NCBI GenBank assembly: GCA_019752335.1
Contig: JAIEMJ010000023.1
Coordinates: 372,001-436,000, forward strand
Reading direction: 5' to 3'
DNA: 64,000 nt
DNA from: Bryobacteraceae bacterium
GTDB lineage: Bacteria > Acidobacteriota > Terriglobia > Bryobacterales > Bryobacteraceae
The notes beneath the pieces were generated by a model. The model saw only the letters and a list, made by a program, of their open reading frames with translations, was not told the DNA's origin and ran no database searches. Shown here one piece after another: positions 1 through 8,553 of the stretch (position 1 is its first letter; each line of letters begins with the position of its first letter). The position numbers were made by a program, and so were the translations under genes.

Positions 1-1
1 C

Positions 2-973
2 ATCTATCCGGGCCGCACCCGCCACATTCATTACCAGATCAAGGCGCCGGGACGCGGCAATCTGGTGACGCAGTGCCACTTCGAGGGCGAGGCCCTGAAC
101 GCCAACGACATGGTGCTGAATGGCATCACGAATGCGGCTCAGCGGGCCTCCGTGGTGCGGCCGATTGAAGCAGTGAGTGGTTCGGCCATCGGTGAGAAGC
201 GCGTGACGTTTGACGTCGTGATGGGTGTCACCCCGGAGGATGCGCCGGCCGGGACGTTGCCGGTGGTCTCGACGCGCAGCGGCGTGGTGAACGCCGCGAG
301 CTCTGACGCGGGCGCGACGCCCGGAGCCTGGATCAGCATTCACGGCTTTCGCTTGGCGAACAATACGCGCGTGTGGAACGCGGGAGATATCGCCAACGGG
401 CAACTTCCCACCAGCCTGGACGGAGTGAGCGTCACGATCAATGGCAAGCAGGCGTTTGTCTATTTCATCAGTCCCAAGCAGATCAACGTGCAGGCGCCGG
501 CGGACTCACTCAGCGGCAGCGTCCAGGTGGTGGTGAGCAATGCCAACGGCACCTCCGCCGCTACCAGCGTGCAGCTACAAAGCGTGTTGCCGGGCTTCTT
601 CCGGCTCAGTGAGGACTACATTACCGCAACGGATGCGCTGGGCGGCTACGTCGCGCCGCCCAATCTGGTGAGCGGACTGCTCACCCTGCCGGCTAAATCC
701 GGCGACACCATCACGCTGTGGGGCACCGGCTTTGGTCCGACAAACCCGGGCTTCACGGCGGGCGAGGTGATCACGAATGCCAGGCCGCTGATGAATCCGG
801 TGAAGATTCGCGTCGGCCAAAGTCCCGCGCTGGTGACCTACGCCGGGGTGACGACCGCCGGCGTTTACCAATTCAATATGGTGGTGCCGAACCTGCCAGC
901 GGGCGACTACCCGGTGCGGGCCGAAGTGGCCGGAGTCCGCACGGCCAGCGTCGCCAAGCTGCGGATTCAGTAG
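2..973 (+). CDS. Intradiol-dioxygenase-like protein fused to a Solibacter-type C-terminal domain (5' truncated)
   Basis: The reading frame is open to the left edge, so the start lies outside the window; a GTG at 65 is internal. The first residues read YPGRTRHIHYQI followed shortly by a QCHFEGE segment. This resembles the C-terminal active site of intradiol ring-cleavage dioxygenases, where Tyr and an HxH pair bind Fe(III). From about residue 75 of the visible part to the end lies a roughly 215-residue beta-rich domain of the TIGR03437 (Solibacter uncharacterised C-terminal) type, with GVVNAAS, the IPT/TIG-like GTGFGPTNPG and a closing DYPVRAEVAGV. Such domains sit at the end of many secreted Solibacter proteins. 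The aromatic-ring-cleaving role is inferred only from the short N-terminal remnant. The stop at 971-973 is 3 bp from the stop of the convergent XRE gene. Confidence 0.8.
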   Translation: MYPGRTRHIHYQIKAPGRGNLVTQCHFEGEALNANDMVLNGITNAAQRASVVRPIEAVSGSAIGEKRVTFDVVMGVTPEDAPAGTLPVVSTRSGVVNAASSDAGATPGAWISIHGFRLANNTRVWNAGDIANGQLPTSLDGVSVTINGKQAFVYFISPKQINVQAPADSLSGSVQVVVSNANGTSAATSVQLQSVLPGFFRLSEDYITATDALGGYVAPPNLVSGLLTLPAKSGDTITLWGTGFGPTNPGFTAGEVITNARPLMNPVKIRVGQSPALVTYAGVTTAGVYQFNMVVPNLPAGDYPVRAEVAGVRTASVAKLRIQ

Positions 974-976
974 GTA

Positions 977-1309
977 CTATGCGGCGCGGTTCGTTTCGGC
1001 TCGCCGAATCCACTTGGCGATTGCGGTGGGGCTGGCCCCGATGCGTAACAATGACTTGACCAAGAGGTCCAGCGAAACCGACCGATCGCCGGCTTCCATC
1101 TTGGCGACGCGCGACTGGCTGGAGCCCAGCCATGCAGCGACCTCCGTCTGCGTCAATCCGTTTTTCTGTCGTAATTCCCGTATTCCGGCTGCGAGAGCGA
1201 GCTTCAATTCGATGAAGCTGGCCTCCTCCGGGCTCAGTTGCAGGAAGTCAGTAGCGCTACCGACAGCCCAGCCGTTTCGCTGAAGGCGTTTCTTCTTTTC
1301 GATATCCAT
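977..1309 (-). CDS. XRE-family helix-turn-helix regulator (antitoxin-like)
   Basis: A 110-residue protein. The frame could extend to 1381, but the ATG at 1309 (MDIEKKKRL) is preceded by AGGGA at good spacing and is preferred. Residues about 33-95 carry a Cro/CI-type HTH (IRELRQKNGLTQTEVAAWLGSSQSRVAKMEAGD), followed by SVSLDLLVKSLLRIGAS. This pattern is typical of HigA/RelB-like antitoxins that partner RelE/HigB toxins. No RelE-like gene adjoins it. Instead it lies 65 bp downstream of an AbiEii-like nucleotidyltransferase on the same strand, so it is probably the third gene of an AbiE-like cassette and may repress it. The HTH call is firm; the antitoxin role is inference. Confidence 0.85.
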   Translation of the reverse strand: MDIEKKKRLQRNGWAVGSATDFLQLSPEEASFIELKLALAAGIRELRQKNGLTQTEVAAWLGSSQSRVAKMEAGDRSVSLDLLVKSLLRIGASPTAIAKWIRRAETNRAA

Positions 1310-1374
1310 GCTTATTCCCTGGTAGCCTCCGCTTTCAAGTAGCGAGACTCGATTCGGCTTTGGATCGTCGATCC

Positions 1375-2277
1375 CTACCATTGCGGTCGGTCCACTAGAC
1401 TACCGCTCTCGATGGTGAGTCCGCGTCGAAATGCCTCCATCAAGCGGCTCGTCGATTCGCGTGTTTCCGGCATGGAAGAAGTTTGCAGAACCTGGTCCAC
1501 AAGTGAGCCATAGCCAGCGTCCCCGGCAACTAGCCCCGCGATCAACTCTCGCGTCGAGGGGCGGGATAGCTCAGCGGCGTCACGCCCCAACAAGGCCGCA
1601 CCAGCCAATTGTGTGTCGAACTCGTGCACTTCGAGCAGCGCCATTTCTTGGTCGTATAGCCGGTCCGCGATCCCCGCATCTCCATACGTTGCGATGAGCC
1701 GGTAAAGATCCGCCGCGTCTTTGTTCGTGATGTTGCGGCGATCCATCCAGGCGACCAACTTCAAGACGGCCAAACCCGGAATGGAAGCCACCCGAACCGG
1801 CAAGCCGTCCTCCACAAGAAGCGCAACGGATGAATCCAGCGCCTCCTCAAAGCCAGCAACGTTCATCACGACATCTCCATTCGGCGGCCATTCAATCCTG
1901 TAGTCGGAAGAAGTGACACCACGAAATGGAATCAGGTCCACCGGCAACTCAACACCGGTTTCCGCGTCGTTGAAAACCAGCCGCTGCATCGCGTGTGGAT
2001 GAGTCCGAAACATCCCGCTGGCTTGGGCGCGCTGCTTCAACGTGCCGAATTGTTCCCAGTTCTGTACAGCCACGCCAAAGTCGACATCTCTGGTTGCGCG
2101 ACCCGGGCGCAGCCCATGCACATGAACCAAAACCAAGTCACGAGCCGTGGCGCCCGCGACGAAATACGGGCAATCCGCTTCGCTCGCCAATCGGTCAATC
2201 CTACGGAGCAGCCGAGTGGTGAGTGGATCAAGAGGGCTGCGCAGTTTGACGGAGGATGGGGGCGATGTGCTGCTCAT
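1375..2277 (-). CDS. AbiEii/AbiGii-type nucleotidyltransferase (candidate toxin)
   Basis: About 300 residues from the ATG at 2277; the open frame reaches 2361, but the extra residues look non-coding and overlap the preceding gene further. Near the N terminus are GATARDL (about residues 42-48) and TRDVDFGV (62-69). Together they form the G..ARD...DxD signature of pol-beta-like nucleotidyltransferases, with Asp64 and Asp66 as expected metal ligands. A VDLIPFRG segment and LKLVAWMDRRNITNKDAADL follow, as in the AbiEii/AbiGii toxin family. Family knowledge: AbiEii toxins transfer nucleotides to cellular RNA and are paired with an AbiEi antitoxin made from the upstream gene. That is exactly the neighbour here, with about 50 bp overlap. 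Its ribosome-binding site is weak, consistent with coupling to the upstream gene. Confidence 0.8.
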   Translation of the reverse strand: MSSTSPPSSVKLRSPLDPLTTRLLRRIDRLASEADCPYFVAGATARDLVLVHVHGLRPGRATRDVDFGVAVQNWEQFGTLKQRAQASGMFRTHPHAMQRLVFNDAETGVELPVDLIPFRGVTSSDYRIEWPPNGDVVMNVAGFEEALDSSVALLVEDGLPVRVASIPGLAVLKLVAWMDRRNITNKDAADLYRLIATYGDAGIADRLYDQEMALLEVHEFDTQLAGAALLGRDAAELSRPSTRELIAGLVAGDAGYGSLVDQVLQTSSMPETRESTSRLMEAFRRGLTIESGSLVDRPQW

Positions 2278-3246
2278 AGACAAGCTTTGCAGTTTCAAGG
2301 TTTCGCGGTTCGTTCGTGGCAAGCAGATCCGCGTACACCAGTATCGCCGGAACGACATCACGACTGGGTTCGGCCTCTAACTGCCAGAATTGGCGCAGGA
2401 CCTCTACGTTGCCGTGAGGGCCAGCTTTCATCCTCGCCGCCGCCACCAGTTTTGCAAGTGGCTCCCGGGTGTAGATCGTGAACTGCTCTGGCTTCAGGTA
2501 GTGCGTCAACCGGTCGGCCGCCAACTCCCCCCCCAAAGGGCACCGCATTTGGCGACATTCAGTCCACTCAGCCTGGAAGGCTCAGCATTGAAACGGCGGA
2601 TCAGCAGCTTGGGCCGAAGCCTCATGGGGTAGTGCGTTACGAATTCGTCAAGCAGGCGGCCGGCATTCATGAGTTTCGGTTTGCCCGGCTTCCGCGGCCC
2701 GGCGTAGTGGCGCTGTTGAAGGTCTTCGAGTACGGGGCCGACGCTGCCGAGCGCTACGCCGGCACATCGTGCGATCTCTCTCTGGCTTGCCTGAAGGAGC
2801 CGTGGTTCGCTGAGCAATACGAATGCGACTTGCAGCCCTGCGGTGGTTAGCGCCCGGTACGGCTTCGAGGTCATTTCCTCGGGCTTGGGAAGCCCGGCGA
2901 CATAGATGAGAAGACCGGCTCCTTCGAGGTAAACGTTGCCCGCGGCGTCGATGAAGGGCAACTTCAGTTCACGGCAGCGCTGAGCCATGTCGCCCGTGAC
3001 GTAGGGAGCCACCACCAGCAAGCGTCTTCCGCCGGTCCGCTCGCGGGCTTTGATTAGCGCAGGGATCGCAAACCGATCCACGTTCTTGGTCACGACCTCA
3101 AATCGCTGTTTCTTGCCGTGGGCGGGAAGCTCGATCACGTACACTCCGCGAGTGTTGTCACTCTGAACAACGAGCGGCAAGCCCGTGGTCCGGCGGGCGG
3201 CGTCAACGGCCTGGGTGAGGATGTCTTGCCCGCTCTTCATGTTCAT
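2228..3246 (-). pseudogene. AbiEi-family antitoxin, interrupted by a frameshift at a G8 run
   Basis: Two overlapping frames together give one AbiEi-like protein. Frame one (2506-3246, 246 codons) has an N-terminal domain with LLVVAPYVTGDMAQRCRE and PFIDAAGNVYLEGAGLLIYV, then a winged-helix stretch with SQREIARCAGVALGSVGPVLEDL. It runs off into GGSWRPTG and stops. The expected C-terminal part (GELAADRLTHYLKPEQFTIYTREP and onward) is in another frame ending at 2228. The switch falls at eight consecutive C on the plus strand (2527-2534, G8 in the gene). Nine G would restore one frame of about 340 residues. It could be a sequencing error, a true inactivation or phase variation. The protein should autoregulate the cassette and neutralise the downstream nucleotidyltransferase. 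Start at 3246 (MNMK) or 3240; neither has a strong ribosome-binding site. Confidence 0.75.
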
Positions 3247-3254
3247 CTTTTCTT

Positions 3255-3293
3255 ATTGTACACGAACCGTGAACAGTGACATTATCTGAACAG
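3255..3293 (-). promoter_or_regulatory. Candidate promoter and operator of the AbiE-like cassette
   Basis: Reading leftward toward the start at 3246, TACAAT (plus strand 3255-3260) is a good -10 hexamer. Upstream are two exact copies of CTGTTCA (plus strand TGAACAG at 3270-3276 and 3287-3293), 17 bp apart, and a small CACG/CGTG inverted repeat next to the -10. Repeats at this spacing fit a DNA-binding antitoxin that represses its own operon, as reported for AbiEi proteins. No clear -35 was found, and binding is inference. Confidence 0.4.
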
Positions 3294-3376
3294 ACTCATC
3301 CGGGATAAAATCGAGGCTGGTCTCTGGTGCCTGTGGCACACCCCTCGCGCTGCTCGGACCACCCTGTTCAATCGCA

Positions 3377-4885
3377 CTACGCTTCAGACAACAAGCGGGC
3401 TTCAACCGCTTCCACCCAACTGCGGAAGCGCGGTCGGAGATGTTCCATGTGATGGTCTACCGCCGCGTGGGCCGCCCTCAAGTGCGCGCGAAGAATCTCC
3501 GCAGACTTTCCGCAGACAGCGAGGCGCAACAGTGCTCGGTGTACCGATTGAGCGGAGCCGTAACCCCGCATCGTCGGATAACGAGCGAGGATCTCCCAGT
3601 CGGGCGACTGGAGAAGCAACGTCAGCGTCTCCTGATTCCGGCAGAACGAAAACCACCGTTCAGCATCCTGCAATGCTGTTTGCGCGGGTTGGTCCGAGTC
3701 GAAGCACGTGGGGCCTGCGACCGCGGCACGAATCCTTGGCATCAGCCACATCTGAAGTTGGCACTCGCTGAACTTCGGCCGAAACTCCCCGCGACGGTTC
3801 TTTCTAGCACCGTCCAATCGCGCCAGCACCGGCCAAAAGATCCCCAGCCCAACTCGGAAAAGACCAGCAGGGTACCCGTTCGCACGCCTCTCGACTGGGT
3901 CCATCGGAACCAACGACACGACCTCAATGGACTCCCCCCTGGGACGGTGCGCGAGGCGGTCAGTGAATTCGGCAAAGCCACTAGTTCGCAATTGCGGCCA
4001 CAAGTGCTCGCGGGCCGTAACAACCGAGGGAGACGTGGCTTCCGTCGGCGCACGGGGCACGATCGGGTCCGACGACCAGTTCGCCCCGAAAAGCTGGCAT
4101 TCGATGGGAACAACATCAAATTGATCCCGAGGCTCTGAAATAGAATCCCGTATCCTCGTGAGAAGATCCCTAACCCGATACGTTTCAAGCTCGACGTCGA
4201 CAGGTGTCGTGAACGCAGACGAAAAGATGTCCAGCCTCGCCCCGATTGCGGCATTAATCGCTTGGACGCACCTACGCGCAGGAACCGCCTCCGGCGACTG
4301 AGTGTGACGTTCGACTTCCAGGCTGGCTAAGAGGTCGCATGCGAGGTAGGAACCAGGAGCGCCGGAGGCTCCAAGGCCGAGGGTTTCCGTGCCCTTTGCC
4401 GGAGTTCCGTTCTCCGCCATCGCGACGACGACGCTGCCAAGATCCGTGAACACCGTAAACCAAGGGGGAGCCTGTTCTTCCAGCAAGTAAATCGCCTCTC
4501 GCAGCACGGGGCCCATCGTGCTGCCGTCCGGCGCGACATAGAAAATGTCCGCCCGTTCAAAGGCGTCGACGGACGTTCTCTTCTTTAGGTGGACTCGGAA
4601 TGAGCATACGTATTCGTGTGGCCGCGCAAGACCGGTTGAGTCCCGCTTGACGTACCTGTCGCAATTGCTACCGATAAGGAATACCCCCAAGTTCAACGCG
4701 AAAGAATACGTCGTACATCCGATCCCGTCCGCCAGGTAAGAATTGAACGACTGGAAGTTGACCACATCGACCAGTGGTCCCCGATACCGCCAAGCGATTC
4801 GGCTATCAAATTTTGAAAAACCTTGACGCCGAAGAACGGGCCACACCTCGGATCGTATGAGCTTGTTGACAACCTTACTATCCAT
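3377..4885 (-). CDS. Protein of unknown function with two diverged internal copies (DUF4304-like)
   Basis: 502 residues, no signal peptide or membrane segment. Two regions are clearly related. The segment EVWPVLRRQGFSKFDSRIAW (13-32) matches HLWPQLRTSGFAEFTDRLAH (294-313). Each is followed by a VDVVNFQ/IEVVSLV strand, a YSFALNLGVFL/FRVGLGIFW strand and, further on, PPWFTVFTDLG (140-150) or RWFSFCRNQET. The layout recalls DUF4304-type proteins, often found beside toxin-antitoxin or immunity genes, but the match is by eye. It starts 7 bp after the purK stop in the same direction, without a recognisable ribosome-binding site, so it may be read through from the icd-purE-purK operon. The AbiE-like cassette lies just downstream, which suggests a small accessory patch. 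I do not know its function. Confidence 0.7.
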   Translation of the reverse strand: MDSKVVNKLIRSEVWPVLRRQGFSKFDSRIAWRYRGPLVDVVNFQSFNSYLADGIGCTTYSFALNLGVFLIGSNCDRYVKRDSTGLARPHEYVCSFRVHLKKRTSVDAFERADIFYVAPDGSTMGPVLREAIYLLEEQAPPWFTVFTDLGSVVVAMAENGTPAKGTETLGLGASGAPGSYLACDLLASLEVERHTQSPEAVPARRCVQAINAAIGARLDIFSSAFTTPVDVELETYRVRDLLTRIRDSISEPRDQFDVVPIECQLFGANWSSDPIVPRAPTEATSPSVVTAREHLWPQLRTSGFAEFTDRLAHRPRGESIEVVSLVPMDPVERRANGYPAGLFRVGLGIFWPVLARLDGARKNRRGEFRPKFSECQLQMWLMPRIRAAVAGPTCFDSDQPAQTALQDAERWFSFCRNQETLTLLLQSPDWEILARYPTMRGYGSAQSVHRALLRLAVCGKSAEILRAHLRAAHAAVDHHMEHLRPRFRSWVEAVEARLLSEA

Positions 4886-4892
4886 GTCAGGG

Positions 4893-6017
4893 TCAAACTG
4901 CGGAGTCAGTAGGGTTTGACAACCGGCGGCGGGCTTCGGTGACGATCTTCGCGGCGGCGTCGGGGTGGCTGGCGAGGGCCGTCAGGTGGCCCATCTTGCG
5001 GCCGGGGCGCGGCTCATGTTTGCCGTAGAGGTGTAGCTTCGCACCGGCGGCCAAAGCAGCCGCCCACTGCGGTTCGCCGGATTCCCATTGGTCACCGAGT
5101 AAGTTGGCCATGGCGCCCGCGCCGACTAAGTATTCTGGGACTGGCGCGGGCAGGCCGCAGACTAAACGAAGCTGTAACTCGAATTGACTAATGTTACAGG
5201 CTTCAATCGTCAAATGTCCTGAGTTATGCGTCCGCGGCGCGATTTCGTTGACGAGATACTCGCCGGTTACCGTTTCAAAAAACTCGACGCACATCACGCC
5301 GACGGCGTCGAGCGCGTCGAAGACCTGGCGGGCGATTTCCACGGGCGCGCCTTCCATAGCCACTGGACCGCGCGAGACATCCAGAATATGGTTCGCGTGC
5401 GCGTTCTCCATCACGCCGAAGTGATAGAAATCCCCGTCGACACCGCGACCCGCCACGACCGAGACTTCGCGCCGGAAGGGGATGAATTCTTCCAGGATCA
5501 ATGGCTGCGGTGGCAAGGACGCGAAGACGTCGCGGGCCTGCGCCTCCGAGGTTACCTTCTGTTGGCCCTTGCCGTCGTAACCGAAGGCGGCCGTCTTGAG
5601 GACGGCGGGGTAAGTGAACCCGGCTAAGTCATCGGCGGAATAGACAGGCCGAAACGGAGTAACCGGAATTCCCGCGTCCCGCAAGAAGGACTTCTCCCGA
5701 ATCCGGTTCTGCGTAATGTGCAGCACGCGGCCGGCGGGCCGGACGAGAGTTACCGCTTCGGCGGCGGCGGCGCACTCGGCGGCGACATTCTCGAATTCGA
5801 AGGTAAGCACGTCCACGGTACGGGCGAAATCACTTACCCGCTGAATGTCGTCGTAAGCGCCGACAAATTCCCGATCAGCGACCGCGCCGGCGGGCGAATG
5901 CAGCTCCGACGAGTAAACGTGGACGCGATAGCCCATTTCACGCGCGGCGATGCCGAGCATGCGGCCGAGTTGGCCGGAGCCGAGAATTCCAAGGGTCCGC
6001 CCGGGCAGGATGATCAC
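4893..6017 (-). CDS. purK: N5-carboxyaminoimidazole ribonucleotide synthase PurK
   Basis: An ATP-grasp enzyme that carboxylates aminoimidazole ribonucleotide with bicarbonate in purine synthesis and hands the product to PurE. The 374-residue protein begins [20 protein letters not shown], the usual PurK nucleotide-binding start. It continues with [24 protein letters not shown] (ATP-grasp loop), [17 protein letters not shown] and [18 protein letters not shown], all in family order. The frame is open far upstream, but that part is antisense-like in composition. The GTG at 6017 overlaps the purE stop by 4 bp (GTGA) and gives the normal N terminus. It is translationally coupled to purE. Confidence 0.95.
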   Translation of the reverse strand: MIILPGRTLGILGSGQLGRMLGIAAREMGYRVHVYSSELHSPAGAVADREFVGAYDDIQRVSDFARTVDVLTFEFENVAAECAAAAEAVTLVRPAGRVLHITQNRIREKSFLRDAGIPVTPFRPVYSADDLAGFTYPAVLKTAAFGYDGKGQQKVTSEAQARDVFASLPPQPLILEEFIPFRREVSVVAGRGVDGDFYHFGVMENAHANHILDVSRGPVAMEGAPVEIARQVFDALDAVGVMCVEFFETVTGEYLVNEIAPRTHNSGHLTIEACNISQFELQLRLVCGLPAPVPEYLVGAGAMANLLGDQWESGEPQWAAALAAGAKLHLYGKHEPRPGRKMGHLTALASHPDAAAKIVTEARRRLSNPTDSAV

Positions 6018-6502
6018 GGCAGTGTCGAGTTCAGCACCGTTTGGGTTTGCTCGTCGCGGAAGGCGGTAAGCTTCGCCGAGAGGGCTGCGTCCTGCAAGGC
6101 CAGGATGCCTACGGCGAGTAAGCCGGCGTTGGTGGCGCCGGCGCGGCCGATGGCCATGGTACCCACGGGGATGCCGCCGGGCATTTGGACGATGGAGAGC
6201 AAGGAGTCCTGCCCTTTGAGCGAGTGGCTTTCCACCGGCACACCGAGGACGGGCAGGATGGTATGGGCGGCAACCATGCCCGGCAAATGGGCGGCGCCGC
6301 CGGCCCCGGCGATGATCACGCGAATGCCCCGCCCTGCGGCTTCCTTGGCGTATTGCGCCATGAAGTCCGGTGTGCGGTGCGCGGAGACGATTCCGCATTC
6401 ATGCTCCACGCCGAAACGAGTGAGAATCTCGTCGGCGTGGCGCATCGTTTCCCAATCCGACTTGCTGCCCATGATGACGGCAACCAGCGGATTCGTGGCC
6501 AA
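6014..6502 (-). CDS. purE: N5-carboxyaminoimidazole ribonucleotide mutase PurE
   Basis: Converts N5-CAIR to CAIR, acting with PurK. The motifs [34 protein letters not shown] and ALPVIGVP-like [10 protein letters not shown], plus [17 protein letters not shown], are diagnostic of class I PurE. The start is the TTG at 6502: it gives [17 protein letters not shown] (162 residues, close to the usual length) and has AAGGA 8 nt upstream. An ATG start at MGSKSDW would cut off the first strand, and the longer frame overlaps icd. The TTG lies 1 bp past the icd stop, so icd, purE and purK form one transcript. Confidence 0.95.
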   Translation of the reverse strand: MATNPLVAVIMGSKSDWETMRHADEILTRFGVEHECGIVSAHRTPDFMAQYAKEAAGRGIRVIIAGAGGAAHLPGMVAAHTILPVLGVPVESHSLKGQDSLLSIVQMPGGIPVGTMAIGRAGATNAGLLAVGILALQDAALSAKLTAFRDEQTQTVLNSTLP

Positions 6503-6503
6503 A

Positions 6504-7937
6504 TTATTGTCCTTGGCCGAGTGAATAGCCACGCTGGCCGTCGTAGTAGAAGAGCCCTTCGCTCTTGATGATGTTGAAGCCGCCGTCGACAAAGCTCGTG
6601 TAGAGCGCGAGGATGTCTCGCGGGGTGAGTTGGGTGCGGTCGCCTTCGAAGCGGCAACGCCACTGGTCCGCCTTGACGACGTCGGCGCCGCCACTGGGGT
6701 AAACCTTGGTGCCGCGGTTCGAGATGAAGACGAGTTTCAGCTTATCCGTGCCGAGCGCTTCAATCTTTTGGCCCAGCGTATTGGCGTCGCCTTCGAAATT
6801 GACGAAAATGTCGATGCCGGATTGCTCGATCTTGTCGTAGTGCGGGTAGGGCGGCTCCTGCAGCTTCGGCAGGGCCTTGTACTCGACGGCCTTGAGCTTC
6901 TCGGGCATCTTGCCGAGGCGATCTACGACAGCCTGCGCGAATTCTTTCGTGCCGACCTTGGTCTTCGAGACGCCTTCCTGGAAGATGTCGTAAGTGTGTA
7001 CGCCGTCCTCCAGCGTCTTCAGCCAAGCGTTGTGCACGCGGGCGGCGACTTCGGGCTGGCCAATGTGGGCGAGCATCATCACGCCGCCCAGCAGGAGGCC
7101 GGAGGGATTCGCGAGGTTCTGACCGGCGCGCCGCGGCGCGGAGCCGTGAATCGCTTCGAACATCGCGTACTCCATGCCGATGTTCGAGGAGCCCGCGAGG
7201 CCGACGGAACCAGCGATCTGCGCGGCCACATCCGAAAGAATGTCGCCGTAGAGGTTCGGCATCACGATCACGTCGAAGACTTCAGGCGTATCGGCGAGCT
7301 TGGCGGCGCCGATGTCGACGATCCAATGCTCCTGTTCAATCTCGGGGTATTGCTTGCCGAGCTCATCGAAGACCTTATGGAAGAGCCCATCGGAGATCTT
7401 CATGATGTTGTCTTTGGTGAAGCAGGTCACCTTCTTGCGTCCGTTGGCCTTGGCGTATTCGAAGGCGTAGCGGACGATGCGCTCTGTACCGCGGCGGGTG
7501 ATGAGCTTGAGGCTTTGGGTGACGTCAGCGGAGAGTTGATACTCGATGCCGGCGTAGAGGTCCTCTTCGTTTTCGCGCACGATCACCACGTCCATCACCG
7601 GGTGCTTGGTGTCGACGTAGGGATGATAAGAGACACACGGGCGGATGTTCGCGTAAAGGCCCAGCATCTTGCGCGTGGTGACGTTTAGGCTCTTAAAGCC
7701 GCCGCCTTGCGGGGTGGTGATGGGGGCCTTGAGGAAGACCTTGGTGCGGCGCAGGCTGTCGATGGAGCTTTGCGCGATGCCCGAGGAGTTGCCGCTCAGG
7801 TAAACTTTCTCACCGATTTCGATGGTTTCAATATCCAACTGAGCCCCAGCGGACTCGAGGATATGGAGGGTCGCGGCCATGATCTCCGGACCGATGCCGT
7901 CGCCGTGGGCGACTGTAATTGGGGTTTTGGTTGCCAT
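6504..7937 (-). CDS. icd: Isocitrate dehydrogenase with C-terminal extension (Thermus-like type)
   Basis: Oxidative decarboxylation of isocitrate to 2-oxoglutarate in the TCA cycle. At 477 residues it is longer than E. coli Icd (416) and resembles the Thermus-type enzyme with an extra C-terminal domain of about 140 residues (after [15 protein letters not shown]). The motifs [66 protein letters not shown] and AIHGSAP are in the order of the isocitrate/isopropylmalate dehydrogenase family. Cofactor preference (NAD or NADP) was not decided. It is the first gene of the icd-purE-purK run and lies 23 bp downstream of the methyltransferase gene. Coupling of icd to purine genes is unusual. Confidence 0.93.
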   Translation of the reverse strand: MATKTPITVAHGDGIGPEIMAATLHILESAGAQLDIETIEIGEKVYLSGNSSGIAQSSIDSLRRTKVFLKAPITTPQGGGFKSLNVTTRKMLGLYANIRPCVSYHPYVDTKHPVMDVVIVRENEEDLYAGIEYQLSADVTQSLKLITRRGTERIVRYAFEYAKANGRKKVTCFTKDNIMKISDGLFHKVFDELGKQYPEIEQEHWIVDIGAAKLADTPEVFDVIVMPNLYGDILSDVAAQIAGSVGLAGSSNIGMEYAMFEAIHGSAPRRAGQNLANPSGLLLGGVMMLAHIGQPEVAARVHNAWLKTLEDGVHTYDIFQEGVSKTKVGTKEFAQAVVDRLGKMPEKLKAVEYKALPKLQEPPYPHYDKIEQSGIDIFVNFEGDANTLGQKIEALGTDKLKLVFISNRGTKVYPSGGADVVKADQWRCRFEGDRTQLTPRDILALYTSFVDGGFNIIKSEGLFYYDGQRGYSLGQGQ

Positions 7938-7960
7938 AAGAAAAACGACTCTTTAATGTA

Positions 7961-8548
7961 TCAGGTTTGGCTCGCTTTTCCGACAATGTGCGGCAAAATG
8001 GCCATGCCGGGTACCGGATAAGCCTCCTGCTCGACGCAGGCAAAGCCTGCCTGGGCAATGGTTTGGCCCGTATCGCGGACCGGATGGCAGCCGATGAGCG
8101 AGCAGACGGGCCGGAGCAGATGCTGCGCCGCGCGGAGCCCAGCGCGCGCCGCCGCGACGTGCTCGATGTAGACGAAAACGCCGCCGGGCCGGAGGACGCG
8201 CCGGATTTCAGCCAGGACGCGCCGAGGGTCATCGACGGAACAGAGGACCAAGGTAGCGACCACGGCGTCACAGGAGGCATCAGCCAACGGGATGCATTCG
8301 GCGGCACCATCCAGAAGACTGCCGGGCACGCCGCGCGCACGAAGGGCGTCGCGCATGGCCGCGCTGGGCTCGAGTCCGGTCCATTGGGTTTGGGCAAGGT
8401 AAGGCAGGTTGGTGCCGAGGCCGGGCCCGAGTTCGAGGACGTCGCCGCGCAGGGGCAGAAGCCAGCGCCGTTTGGCGGGGGCGAGTTGTTTTTCGAGATA
8501 GGGTCCGGCGGCGCGCATCGTGTGGGCGGCCAGTCGTTCCATAATCAT
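7961..8548 (-). CDS. SAM-dependent class I methyltransferase
   Basis: 195 residues. Motif I VLELGPGLGTNLPYL (about 37-51) and the acidic loop GLEPSAAM bind S-adenosylmethionine. DAVVATLVLCSVDDPRRVLAEIRRVLRPGG is the usual post-I to motif III stretch. The tail EHVAA...QHLLRPVCSLIGCHPVRDTG resembles UbiE/METTL7-like small-molecule methyltransferases. The substrate is unknown. The start is the ATG at 8548 or 8542, and neither has a recognisable ribosome-binding site. The start is only 5 bp from that of the divergent quinoprotein gene, so its promoter must lie inside that gene. It may be co-transcribed with icd downstream. Confidence 0.88.
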   Translation of the reverse strand: MIMERLAAHTMRAAGPYLEKQLAPAKRRWLLPLRGDVLELGPGLGTNLPYLAQTQWTGLEPSAAMRDALRARGVPGSLLDGAAECIPLADASCDAVVATLVLCSVDDPRRVLAEIRRVLRPGGVFVYIEHVAAARAGLRAAQHLLRPVCSLIGCHPVRDTGQTIAQAGFACVEQEAYPVPGMAILPHIVGKASQT

Positions 8549-8553
8549 AGGAG

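Noticed and set aside
65-67. GTG as the start of the first gene
   Set aside because: The frame is open upstream and already encodes the dioxygenase-like metal motif, so the gene enters from outside the window.
2506-2548. Programmed ribosomal frameshift in the AbiEi gene
   Set aside because: A G8 run is slippery, but I found no supporting stem-loop or upstream ribosome-binding-like spacer; sequencing error or phase variation is equally likely, so I list it only as an interrupted gene.
6630-7688. 352-codon frame antisense to icd
   Set aside because: Overlies a certain dehydrogenase gene and encodes Leu/Asp/Val-rich text with no domain.
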